Below are positions 51,642 to 60,323 of a stretch of DNA of 64,000 bases, in pieces. Position 1 is the stretch's first letter; each line of letters starts with the position of its first letter. A program made the translations under genes and the position numbers. Source of the DNA: Pseudohongiella sp. (GTDB lineage: Bacteria; Pseudomonadota; Gammaproteobacteria; Pseudomonadales; Pseudohongiellaceae); the NCBI GenBank assembly GCA_030696315.1, contig JAUYSM010000078.1, positions 1 through 64,000 on the forward strand. The letters are read 5' to 3'. Below the pieces are notes generated by a model. That model made no database searches, had not been told where the DNA came from, and worked only from the letters and a program-made list of their open reading frames with translations.

Positions 51642-54065
51642 ATGAAAAACTCATTGTTCGCTGCTTTGATCTTATTCCTGACTTGGGTGTTTGCTGCTGC
51701 TACGTTTGCACAGGAAACCTATCGTATGCCGCCACCGGAAGTGGCCGCCCTGGTCGACGCGCCCTCGATGCCAGGCTTGGTATTGTCTCCCGATCGCAGT
51801 CTGATGTTATTGCTGCACTCACCGGGAGTTCCCACGATTGCAGATCTCGCACAACCAGAACTGCGCCTCGGCGGCACACGCATTAATCCGCGCGACAATG
51901 GCCCCAGCCGTGCGAACTACACACGGCGAATCACTGTTAAAAATCCTGCCGATTTAAGTGAACGTGATATTACTGGTTTGCCGGAGAATCCGGTTATCCG
52001 CAACGTGGTTTTTGCGCCCGATGGCAGACATATTGCGTTTGTGGTGTCACAGGCAACACATACGGAGTTATGGCTGGCGGATCTGGCCACGACCAGCGCG
52101 CGACGTTTGGGCGACATACTTGTCAACAACACCTGGGGCGGCGCACCGTTTGAATGGTTGCCCGACAGCACAGCGCTGTTGGTGCGCAGCGTGCCTGCCA
52201 CCAGAGGCAATGCACCGCAGGCTCCACTGGCGCCTCTTGGTCCGGTCATTCAGGAATCCACCGGAGAGGCAGCACCTGCCAGAACTTATCAGGATTTGTT
52301 AGGCAATCCGTACGACGAAGCATTATTCGATTACTACTTCACATCGCAACTGCTGCTGGTAGAACTCGATGGCGTAGCCAGACCGATTGGCATTGCGTCG
52401 GTTTTTAACCAGTCATCGGTTTCGCCAGATGGCAACTATCTTTTGATCAGCCGACTGCAGAAACCGTACTCCTACACTGTACCCGCCAGTCGTTTTCCGA
52501 CTGTGACAGAGGTGTGGGATTTTCAGGGTCAGGTTATTACGGAAGTCGAGTCCTTGCCGTTGCTTGACAATATCCCCATCGCGGTGAATTCAACCTATGA
52601 AGGCAAACGGAACATCACCTGGCGCGCTGATGTTCCTGCCACGCTGTTCTGGGTAGAGACACAAGACGGCGGCGTGCCCACAACAGAAGTGAGTGTGCGC
52701 GACATCGCCTATTTACAGGATGCACCGTTTACCGCAGCACCGCGTCAGATTGCCGGGCTTGCAACACGGTTTGCAGGGATAACCTGGGGGCACGGTGAAC
52801 TCGCTATGATTTCTGAAACCTGGCGCGCCAATCGCACAACGCGTACCTGGCGTGTCAGCCCGGACAACAACAATCCCTGGGCCAGCGCCACGCTGATGTT
52901 TGATCGCAATTACGAAGATGAATACTCGAATCCTGGCTCACCGGTTATGCAAATAAACAGCTTTGGCCGGCCAGTCATCCAAACTGCACCGGAAGGCAAT
53001 GAGATTTTTTTGACTGGGCTGGGCGCCTCCAATGAAGGTAACCGACCGTTTCTGAGGGCGTTAAACCCCGACAATGGTCAGATACGAGAGATGTGGCGCT
53101 CTGAGGCACCGTATTTTGAATCAGTGGTGGCCATCAGCTCGCCGGATGCCACGCGATTTATCACCCGGCGTGAAAGCAAAACGGAACCGCCGAATTTTGT
53201 AGAGTGGAATCTTGCCAACAACAGTCACAGGTCACTCACAGCATTCCCCCACCCAACACCGGAACTGGTGGATGTGCAATCAGAGTTTGTCACCTACCCG
53301 CGTGCTGATGGTCTGCAGTTATCAGCACAGTTGCTGTTACCGCCTGGGTACAACGCGCTAACAGATGGGCCGCTGCCTTTAGTCCTATGGGCGTACCCAC
53401 GCGAATTTGCGTCAGCTGACAGCGCCGGGCAGCTCACTGATTCGCCTTATCGGTTTAATGCCATCAGTTATTGGGGGCCGCATTTTCTGGTCACTCAGGG
53501 TTATGCGGTACTCAACAATGCCGCCATGCCCATTGTCGCGCCAGCACCGGACATTGAACCCAATGAGTCATTTATAGAACAACTGGTTTCCAATGCCCGC
53601 GCTGCAATTGATTATCTGGCCGAACGTGGCATAGCGGACCGCGACAGAGTTGCCGTGGGCGGACACTCCTACGGTGCGTTTATGACCGCAAACCTGCTGG
53701 CACATTCTGATCTGTTTAAAGCAGGCATTGCGCGCAGTGGTGCTTACAACCGCAGCCTGACGCCGTTTGGTTTTCAGGCGGAACCTCGCAATATCTGGGA
53801 AGCACAGGACACCTATATCACCATGTCGCCGTTTTTCTTTGCCCATCAGATCACCGCGCCCATCCTGTTTATCCATGGTGAGGCCGACAACAATACCGGC
53901 ACCTTCCCCATACAAAGTGAGCGCATGTATCAGGCGGTCCGTGGTGTGGGCGGCCCGACACGCCTGGTGATGCTACCGCATGAAAGCCATGGTTATCAGG
54001 CACGGGAATCATTAATGCACATGCTGTGGGAAACCATCGAATGGTTGGACACCTATGTGAAGTAG
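51642..54065 (+). CDS. Exported S9-family prolyl oligopeptidase
   Basis: I start at MKNSLFAALILFL (ATG 51642) behind GGGAGA; 807 residues with a signal peptide ending ATFAQ. An N-terminal propeller region (SPDRSLMLLLHSPG; FAPDGRHIAFVVS) precedes the hydrolase domain. The catalytic triad is Ser676 in GGHSYGAFM, Asp in HGEADNNTGTFP and His in PHESHGYQA. It resembles acylaminoacyl-peptidase or glutamyl-endopeptidase-like S9 members and would cleave peptides in the periplasm. A DUF2789 gene follows 58 bp later. Confidence 0.9.
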   Translation: MKNSLFAALILFLTWVFAAATFAQETYRMPPPEVAALVDAPSMPGLVLSPDRSLMLLLHSPGVPTIADLAQPELRLGGTRINPRDNGPSRANYTRRITVKNPADLSERDITGLPENPVIRNVVFAPDGRHIAFVVSQATHTELWLADLATTSARRLGDILVNNTWGGAPFEWLPDSTALLVRSVPATRGNAPQAPLAPLGPVIQESTGEAAPARTYQDLLGNPYDEALFDYYFTSQLLLVELDGVARPIGIASVFNQSSVSPDGNYLLISRLQKPYSYTVPASRFPTVTEVWDFQGQVITEVESLPLLDNIPIAVNSTYEGKRNITWRADVPATLFWVETQDGGVPTTEVSVRDIAYLQDAPFTAAPRQIAGLATRFAGITWGHGELAMISETWRANRTTRTWRVSPDNNNPWASATLMFDRNYEDEYSNPGSPVMQINSFGRPVIQTAPEGNEIFLTGLGASNEGNRPFLRALNPDNGQIREMWRSEAPYFESVVAISSPDATRFITRRESKTEPPNFVEWNLANNSHRSLTAFPHPTPELVDVQSEFVTYPRADGLQLSAQLLLPPGYNALTDGPLPLVLWAYPREFASADSAGQLTDSPYRFNAISYWGPHFLVTQGYAVLNNAAMPIVAPAPDIEPNESFIEQLVSNARAAIDYLAERGIADRDRVAVGGHSYGAFMTANLLAHSDLFKAGIARSGAYNRSLTPFGFQAEPRNIWEAQDTYITMSPFFFAHQITAPILFIHGEADNNTGTFPIQSERMYQAVRGVGGPTRLVMLPHESHGYQARESLMHMLWETIEWLDTYVK

Positions 54066-54123
54066 TGCTCGACACAACCAACAACAACCGTGGCATCCAC
54101 ATGATTCAGGAGACACCAACACT

Positions 54124-54372
54124 ATGTCGTTCCACTCAATGACTGAATTGTTTATGCAATTGGGCCTGGCGTCAGAAACAGAATCGATTGCCAGTTTTAT
54201 GCAATCGCATCAATTGCCGGCTGATGTCCGGCTGTGTGACGCGCCGTTCTGGTCCGAGTCACAACGGCAGTTTCTGATGGAGCAATTCAAAGCTGACGCC
54301 TCATGGATCATCATTGTGGATCAGCTAAATGAATCCCTGCACGAAAACGCGGTAAAAAAGCAGTCAATTTGA
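54124..54372 (+). CDS. DUF2789-family small protein
   Basis: The 82-residue product fits DUF2789: MTELFMQLGLASETESIASF, then MQSHQLPADVRLCDAPFWSE, SQRQFLMEQFKADASWIIIV and DQLNESLHE. The family consists of small helical proteins of gammaproteobacteria with no known function. CAGGAG-type sequence lies before the ATG, and an intrinsic terminator follows at once, so it ends the transcript that starts at the S9 peptidase. Confidence 0.85.
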   Translation: MSFHSMTELFMQLGLASETESIASFMQSHQLPADVRLCDAPFWSESQRQFLMEQFKADASWIIIVDQLNESLHENAVKKQSI

Positions 54373-54376
54373 ACGT

Positions 54377-54415
54377 AAAAAAAAAGCAGGAAACCCAAGG
54401 TCTCCTGCTTTTTTA
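54377..54415. terminator. Bidirectional intrinsic terminator
   Basis: AAAAAGCAGGA and TCCTGCTTTTT pair around a short loop (AACCCAAGGTC). The flanking A and T runs serve both the DUF2789 gene from the left and the copper protein gene from the right. Confidence 0.82.
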
Positions 54416-54432
54416 TTCAGCTTGCTGCGAGA

Positions 54433-56199
54433 TCAGTTTGCGCTGACAGCCGTGCCTTCTTTGACTTCTTTCCAGTAAACCTGGCCGAAGAACATTTCAT
54501 CCCAGCTCTGCTGGCCCCAGGGCACAACGCGTGCTGGGTCAGGGTTGGCTTTGTTCTGAGCGGAGTTATCAAACGCGCCAGTCACCACAATGCGGGTACC
54601 TGCGGGCACAAACTTCGGCTCAGCCAGTTGGTATTCCATCTGCCAGTTGTAGTTGTACTGAGCAACGTTCAACAGGCGCTCAACGGTACCATCTGGGTAA
54701 TGAGCATCCCAGGTCATACGCTTGCCGCGGAAATGCATGTGCGGGGTGAATGCCATCAGCTCCGAATCTTTCGGGACAGTGACAAACGCAGACTGTTCAA
54801 AATCCGGATCGAACGCAGGGATGTCGGTCCATGTATTGGTGAAGATACAAGCGCAATCCCCTTGGCGACGTTCGGTCGGGATCTCATCATCATCATAGAA
54901 CCACACACCAATTTCACTGTTGTCCACAGTCTCACGACCCGTGGTGGTGTAGTGCAGGTTCAACGCCAGCATGGTGCCTGCACGCAGGATGCCACCCGTA
55001 TTTGGCTCTTCAACATGCGGGTCAGCGCCAGGAATGTATGGCGTGATGTACGCTTGATCAGGATCACTGAAACGCGTGATCAGACCTTGTGACGGGCGCT
55101 TGCCCGGCTCAATAAAGGCATTCAAGGTATGGTGCAGCACGGTGCGATCACCAGGAACATACTGGCTGGCGCGAACCCAACGGTCACGATCCAGTCCTTC
55201 CAAGGGCACAACCACATCAACGTAATCCAACACGCCGGTCGCCGGAATGCTCTGTGACGGAATCTTGATGATCAGATCGGGCTCGCCAAATGCCCACTTA
55301 TCCTGTGACCAGGTCAGTTCAGCCAGCGGATCAATATCGCCATCTTTGACGGAACCTGTTGCAATCCACTGCAATACTTTCTGCTGCTCATCTGGCGTCA
55401 GTGTGTAGTGATTGCGGAAGTTGCCAATGTGCGGGTCAATCTGCCCCGGTGGCATACGCTTGGTCATCAGCACTTCGCGGATCATGGGTGACCAGCCTTG
55501 TGCCATGGCGTGACTGTTTAATGCAAAAGGTGCAATACCGCCATCGCGGTGGCAGGTTGCGCAGTTCTCGGCCAGTACTGGCGCAACGTCCTTGCTGTAG
55601 GAAACACCTTCTTGCAGCAGTCGGTCGCGAGCAGGATACGTAACGGCAGTGCCTTGTGTGGCCACTACGGCATTGGCAATAGTGTTACCAGCGACGACTG
55701 CAGCCAGAGCATCTGCCATCGACTGATTTGCAGGGCCGCGATACATCACGCGGAATGACTTTGGATCGTAAAGGAAGGCTTCGCCGGTTTTGTCGATTCC
55801 CAGCGCTTCTGAAATAACCTGTGCATCATCAATCAGCACTGGAATGTCGATACCCAGGCTGTCTGCATCAGCTTTGACAACGGCGCGTTGCTCGCCCAGC
55901 GGGTTGATCATCATAAAGACGATACCCTGAGAAGCATATTGCTCTTTCAGCGCATTAAATGAGGCTAGCGAGCTTTTAGTCGCTGCATCGCCACTGGCTT
56001 GAACCAGAAATGCGATGGCTTTGTTGTTATCGTACCAGGCCATGTGATGGAACATACCGTCCTGATCCAACAGGGCAAAATCACCCACTCGCTCTTGCGC
56101 ATAACCCTGAGCAGCGCTCAGTGAAAATGCCAGAGCAGTAACGCCGGCAAGTACCGTTTTTCTGCCATTGAACTGCAACCCTTTGAACAACTTACGCAT
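54433..56199 (-). CDS. Exported redoxin-fold/cytochrome c/PHM-like copper monooxygenase (paralogue C)
   Basis: The 588-residue protein has a signal peptide ending GYAQE, a thioredoxin-like domain (36-170) without active-site Cys, a haem site CATCH (213-217) and a complete copper module. Ligands are H356-H357 (LHHTLN), H416 (LHYTTTG), H487 and H489 (TPHMHFRGK) and M569 (SWDEMFFG). It is closest to paralogue A: whole stretches such as FGEPD, RWVRASQY and GWSPMIREV are shared. It is transcribed alone and ends at the terminator at 54377-54415. Confidence 0.8.
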   Translation of the reverse strand: MRKLFKGLQFNGRKTVLAGVTALAFSLSAAQGYAQERVGDFALLDQDGMFHHMAWYDNNKAIAFLVQASGDAATKSSLASFNALKEQYASQGIVFMMINPLGEQRAVVKADADSLGIDIPVLIDDAQVISEALGIDKTGEAFLYDPKSFRVMYRGPANQSMADALAAVVAGNTIANAVVATQGTAVTYPARDRLLQEGVSYSKDVAPVLAENCATCHRDGGIAPFALNSHAMAQGWSPMIREVLMTKRMPPGQIDPHIGNFRNHYTLTPDEQQKVLQWIATGSVKDGDIDPLAELTWSQDKWAFGEPDLIIKIPSQSIPATGVLDYVDVVVPLEGLDRDRWVRASQYVPGDRTVLHHTLNAFIEPGKRPSQGLITRFSDPDQAYITPYIPGADPHVEEPNTGGILRAGTMLALNLHYTTTGRETVDNSEIGVWFYDDDEIPTERRQGDCACIFTNTWTDIPAFDPDFEQSAFVTVPKDSELMAFTPHMHFRGKRMTWDAHYPDGTVERLLNVAQYNYNWQMEYQLAEPKFVPAGTRIVVTGAFDNSAQNKANPDPARVVPWGQQSWDEMFFGQVYWKEVKEGTAVSAN

Positions 56200-56426
56200 A
56201 ATTTCCTCCAGCCTGAAGCCAGCAACATATTTTAATTAACAGATCCGGGAATGCGTGCGTGATGGACTGCATCAAGGTATATGAACTCATTCATGTATTA
56301 ACCCGGTTGTGGGGCGAGGCTAACACCGGGCCTGGCAAAGCGCAATCAGCCGAAAGTCACGGCAGGCAAGAAAGACACTCAGTATTTAAAGTATTTAGAG
56401 GAGCTGCAGTGTGTGCAGCAGCGTAA

Positions 56427-56639
56427 TCAAGCGTTTTTATGTGAGCGACACCTGTCCGAACAATACAACACCTGATCCCAATTCTTTGCCCAGGATTTGC
56501 GCCAGGTCATTTCACGGCCACAGGTTTTACACGGCTTGCTGGGCAGGTTCTGCTTATTGCCCTTGAAACCGGTTTTGGCTGTGCTGGTTGGGGTTGGAGT
56601 TGTGGTTGGGTCGAAGTCTTTGGCAGTTTTTTTGGTCAT
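56427..56639 (-). CDS. DUF2256-family small zinc-ribbon protein
   Basis: The 70-residue product ends with the DUF2256 core: GNKQNLPSKPCKTCGREMTW then RKSWAKNWDQVLYCSDRCRS. The four cysteines (CKTC, CSDRC) form a treble-clef-like zinc site. The N-terminal 25 residues are Thr/Pro rich (DPTTTPTPTST) and are longer than in most members. DUF2256 genes often sit near cryptochrome/photolyase genes; none is present here. Confidence 0.85.
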   Translation of the reverse strand: MTKKTAKDFDPTTTPTPTSTAKTGFKGNKQNLPSKPCKTCGREMTWRKSWAKNWDQVLYCSDRCRSHKNA

Positions 56640-56725
56640 GAACGCATCCTACCCGCCAGCAACAAACTGGACAATATCCATCTCCAGCGATACTTTGATG
56701 ATCTCTTCAAACCATAGGTGAAAAC

Positions 56726-58162
56726 ATGAACAAATACGCCATGTGCGCCGCGATATTGAGTTCAGTTATAGCGGCAGAAAGTTTTGCCCAACAACTTGAG
56801 CAATACGACTATTGGGCGCCGCAGCGGGCCATGGTGCAGCGCGGCCAACAGGCAGTATTCATGTGTAATGGTTTGTTCACCAGCCATCGCACTCTGGAGC
56901 AGGTATTCCGGCAAGAGCTGGCATTTTTGCGCAATCCGGTCGGCACGGCAGAAGGCGGTGACTATCATGTTGACTGGGAGCGCCGCGCAGTAGAGGTCGG
57001 CACCCCGGATTCAACGCCCGTTATGAGAGCGGTTTTTCGCGAAGGCATCGGCTGCATCATCCTGGCACCCGACCAAACACTGGCGGACATCGACAGTTTG
57101 CCAGAGCTGACGTTGCCATTGCCGGCAGGGGATGCGGCACAGATACCCTGGCCGGATGGCGATAAGATAACCCAGCAAGATTTGCCGCCCACCATTGATG
57201 CAGTCGCACTGCAGGCGGCCTCTGACTGGGCCTTTAATCGACCAAGCCCGGAGCAGGACACGCTGAGTTTGCTGGTTGTTTACAAGGGTCAGATTATTCT
57301 GGAGCGTTATGCGCCAGGCATCGACATGACCACGCGCACACGCACCTGGTCTACCGCCAAGAGTATTGCGTCCACCTTGATTGGCATGCTGGTCGATCAG
57401 GGGCAATTGTCGCTTGACGAGCCCCTGGACTTGCAATGGTTGCCAACAGTGGGTTCGCCGGAGTCTGATCCGCGCCGCAACATTTCATTACGGCACGTCT
57501 TGAACATGACCAGCGGGTTGGAAAGTATCGACAATAACGGTATGGAATATGCCACCGGATCAGGACTTTCTTACTGGGCTGGCGCCAGCTCGGTGAAAGG
57601 AGCACTGGCCCGCGCCCAGATTCGAGAGCCTGGCACGCACTGGGATTATGAAAATTACGACACCATTCTCGGCGTGTATGCCATGAAACTCGCCTTGGGT
57701 GGCGAGAACACCTATGCCGAATTTCCCCGCAAAGCGCTGCTCGATCGTATTGGCATGCGCAACACGCTGGTGAGTACCGATCGCTTTGGTGACTTTGTAC
57801 TGAGCAGTCAGGTGTACACCAACGCCAGAGATCTGGCGCGGTTTGGATTGTTGTATCTGAATGGCGGGCAGTGGAACGGTGAACAACTGATTTCACAAGA
57901 CTGGATTGAGTTCTCGCGTACACCGGCACCCGCGACCGTGGGCCAAGGCGGGCAATACGGTGGTCAGTGGTGGCTGGTACCTGAAGATCGCACGGATGTG
58001 CCGGCGGATGCGTACTCAACCAACGGTAACCGTGGACAGTTCACCGTGGTAGTGCCGTCACACGATCTGGTGATTGTGCGACGAGGACTGGACTACGGCA
58101 GACAAGGTTTTAACCAGTGGGATCTGGCCCGTGAGGTGATTAAGGCGATTCAACCGTATTAG
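56726..58162 (+). CDS. Exported serine hydrolase of the class C beta-lactamase fold
   Basis: The 478-residue protein has a signal peptide (AAILSSVIAAESFAQ) and a beta-lactamase/DD-peptidase fold. The nucleophile motif is STAK (Ser209, Lys212) in TWSTAKSIASTLIG, the second motif is YEN in HWDYENYDTILG, and the third lies in NRGQFTVVVP, replacing KTG/HxG. It is an EstB- or 6-aminohexanoate hydrolase-like esterase rather than a resistance enzyme. It ends 16 bp before the convergent multicopper oxidase gene. Confidence 0.85.
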   Translation: MNKYAMCAAILSSVIAAESFAQQLEQYDYWAPQRAMVQRGQQAVFMCNGLFTSHRTLEQVFRQELAFLRNPVGTAEGGDYHVDWERRAVEVGTPDSTPVMRAVFREGIGCIILAPDQTLADIDSLPELTLPLPAGDAAQIPWPDGDKITQQDLPPTIDAVALQAASDWAFNRPSPEQDTLSLLVVYKGQIILERYAPGIDMTTRTRTWSTAKSIASTLIGMLVDQGQLSLDEPLDLQWLPTVGSPESDPRRNISLRHVLNMTSGLESIDNNGMEYATGSGLSYWAGASSVKGALARAQIREPGTHWDYENYDTILGVYAMKLALGGENTYAEFPRKALLDRIGMRNTLVSTDRFGDFVLSSQVYTNARDLARFGLLYLNGGQWNGEQLISQDWIEFSRTPAPATVGQGGQYGGQWWLVPEDRTDVPADAYSTNGNRGQFTVVVPSHDLVIVRRGLDYGRQGFNQWDLAREVIKAIQPY

Positions 58163-58178
58163 CTTTCCAGGCACCCAA

Positions 58179-60200
58179 CTATCTCACCGTCAGGCGTAAC
58201 GGCATTGTGTTGTAAATAATGTCTTCAACACGGCGTGATTCATCCACGGTGTACCCGACAAACAGGTCGTAAACTCCCCTGTCTGCAATAGCCATCATGC
58301 CGTTAAACAGCGAAAACTCGTGTCGTGATGTCAGTCTGCTGACCGTGGAAAAGACCTGAATATTACTGGTATCCAGTGGCAACAACTGACCCTGACCATT
58401 AACAGCCAATAGTGTATTGCCACCATCCGGGCTGACCACCACAATGATATTGCCTTGCCGCCCAAGGTGTGAGCTTTCAGGCTGGATAGCCGCCATAATG
58501 TGGCAATTGGCGGGGGCCTGAAGCTCTTCTGTGAGTGCCAACCAGTTGTTGTCACTGATACCCAGTTCGATACGCGCTGATGACAGCGCCCCGCCGACGG
58601 TTGCAACAGGTTTATTGGCCAACGCGGTGCGGATCATAAAGTTGCGCATCATGCCCAGATCTTCATGTTCAAGAATATGGCAGTGATACAGGTAAATACC
58701 AGCGTGTGGTTCATACTTCAGCAAAACCCGCACACGCTCGCCGGGCAACACCTGCACGACGTCCTTCAAACCATCGTCGACAAAACCTGCTCGTATCTGG
58801 CGGGCTGTTGCAGATTCAGTTGCGGCGGGAATTCGCTCTATCACTTTAAAATGTACGTTGTGAATATGCATCGGATGAGACATTTGCATCCCTGTCGCAA
58901 CGTTATTGGCGAACTCCCAGATCTCAGTGGTACCGGCGCGCACTATTTCATCCTCGGTGTACTCGTCCATCGCGCCAAAGACGCGACCGTTGAGCAGCAC
59001 TTGTCCCTGCATCATGGACAACACCACCGTGCGTGGACTGCTTGTATTGATTGCGTCAGCCAGATTCAGTGGCGGAAACACTGACAATTGTGGTGGCAAC
59101 GCCTTGGTCGGTACTTGTTCAGAATCCATTACAAAGCGCGCAATCGGTCGGGCGCCCTGAACAAGGGCTGCACCGGTTTGTGTGGCTGTGACATTGCTCA
59201 ACGCGGGTGAAAACGATTCTGCCAGCAGGCTGATGTCCTGCCCGGCCGGCAGCTGAGACAGATCAATCCAGACGTCGATGCGCTCTGCCGGCGCCATACT
59301 CAGGTATGCACGCTGTACCGGCGTTTCCAGCAAACCGCCATCGGTACCGATCACCGTCATGTCTGCGCCGTGACTCCAGCGCAGCATGTAGTTGGAGGCG
59401 TTGGAGGCATTAAACAATCGCAGCCGGTAAGCCGTGCGCTTCAGCGTGCGCGAGTATTCCTGTTTGCCATTCACCAGCACAGTCTGACCCGTGAAGCCCT
59501 GCATCCAGACATTACGCGGCGGCGGCCCGGGCAGGTACACCAGTTGATTGCTGGCATTAAACGTCCGGTCCTGAACAATCAATGGTAGATCAAATTCGCC
59601 GCTCGGCAATTGCAACTGTTGCTCGTTGTCATCAGTTACCAGGAACAATCCGCTCAGTCCATTATAGACTTGAAAACCAGTGCGTTCGTGCGGGTGTGGA
59701 TGAAACCAGTAGGTGCCCGCGCGGTTTGTAACGGTAAACTCGTATACATAAGTTGCACCGTTCGGAATGGCATACATAGGATGACCGTCCATGCGCTGCA
59801 CCATATGCAAGCCATGCCAATGTATGGTGCTCTCTTCGGGCAATTGGTTCCTGAAATGGATGCGGAATTTTTGCCCCTGTCGGGCACGTATCACCGGGAT
59901 ATGCGAGTTATCGAGAACACTCAACGCGGAGGCATCACCGAACAGCACGGTACCGACATAACGCCAGAGTTGCGTGGTCTGCCCCGGCAACAAAGCAAGC
60001 GACTCCACGCGCGCGGTCAACTCCAGCTCCACATCCGGTACAAACCCCGGCGTGGCAGTTGCCGGTGCAATCATGTTGTGTGTCATGGACTGCGCCATGC
60101 TCAGCGAACTGATGGCTGCGCTCAGGGTACCCAACGCCAGCGTACTGGCGGCCACCGTACTGGAGGAGAGCGCCTGCAAAAATTCTCTGCGGTTTAACAT
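58179..60200 (-). CDS. Multicopper oxidase, probable Tat export
   Basis: I start at MLNRREFLQALSSS (673 residues); NRREFLQAL with the hydrophobic run after it is a Tat-type signal. Copper-binding motifs are HWHGLH, WFHPHPHER, HPMHIHNVHF and HCHILEHEDLGMM, covering T1 and the T2/T3 trinuclear cluster. The Met after the last His gives a standard T1 site. Laccase-like or CueO-like oxidation of copper or phenols is expected. After about residue 500 there is an extra C-terminal beta domain not seen in short CueO proteins. Confidence 0.9.
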   Translation of the reverse strand: MLNRREFLQALSSSTVAASTLALGTLSAAISSLSMAQSMTHNMIAPATATPGFVPDVELELTARVESLALLPGQTTQLWRYVGTVLFGDASALSVLDNSHIPVIRARQGQKFRIHFRNQLPEESTIHWHGLHMVQRMDGHPMYAIPNGATYVYEFTVTNRAGTYWFHPHPHERTGFQVYNGLSGLFLVTDDNEQQLQLPSGEFDLPLIVQDRTFNASNQLVYLPGPPPRNVWMQGFTGQTVLVNGKQEYSRTLKRTAYRLRLFNASNASNYMLRWSHGADMTVIGTDGGLLETPVQRAYLSMAPAERIDVWIDLSQLPAGQDISLLAESFSPALSNVTATQTGAALVQGARPIARFVMDSEQVPTKALPPQLSVFPPLNLADAINTSSPRTVVLSMMQGQVLLNGRVFGAMDEYTEDEIVRAGTTEIWEFANNVATGMQMSHPMHIHNVHFKVIERIPAATESATARQIRAGFVDDGLKDVVQVLPGERVRVLLKYEPHAGIYLYHCHILEHEDLGMMRNFMIRTALANKPVATVGGALSSARIELGISDNNWLALTEELQAPANCHIMAAIQPESSHLGRQGNIIVVVSPDGGNTLLAVNGQGQLLPLDTSNIQVFSTVSRLTSRHEFSLFNGMMAIADRGVYDLFVGYTVDESRRVEDIIYNTMPLRLTVR

Positions 60201-60261
60201 GTTCTGAGCCTCATTTGGTGTGAGGATTGTGCCAGCCCTCACATATGCAAGCAAACACCAC

Positions 60262-60305
60262 AAAAAAAAAGGCCGGCAACCCCGTAGCGTTGCCGGCCGT
60301 TTTTA
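60262..60305. terminator. Strong bidirectional intrinsic terminator
   Basis: GGCCGGCAAC (60271-60280) and GTTGCCGGCC (60289-60298) form a perfect 10-bp stem with an 8-base loop, flanked by nine A and five T. It lies downstream of the TonB receptor gene and upstream of the multicopper oxidase gene, both on the minus strand. Confidence 0.88.
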
Positions 60306-60323
60306 TTGCTTGTCAGCAGTCAA

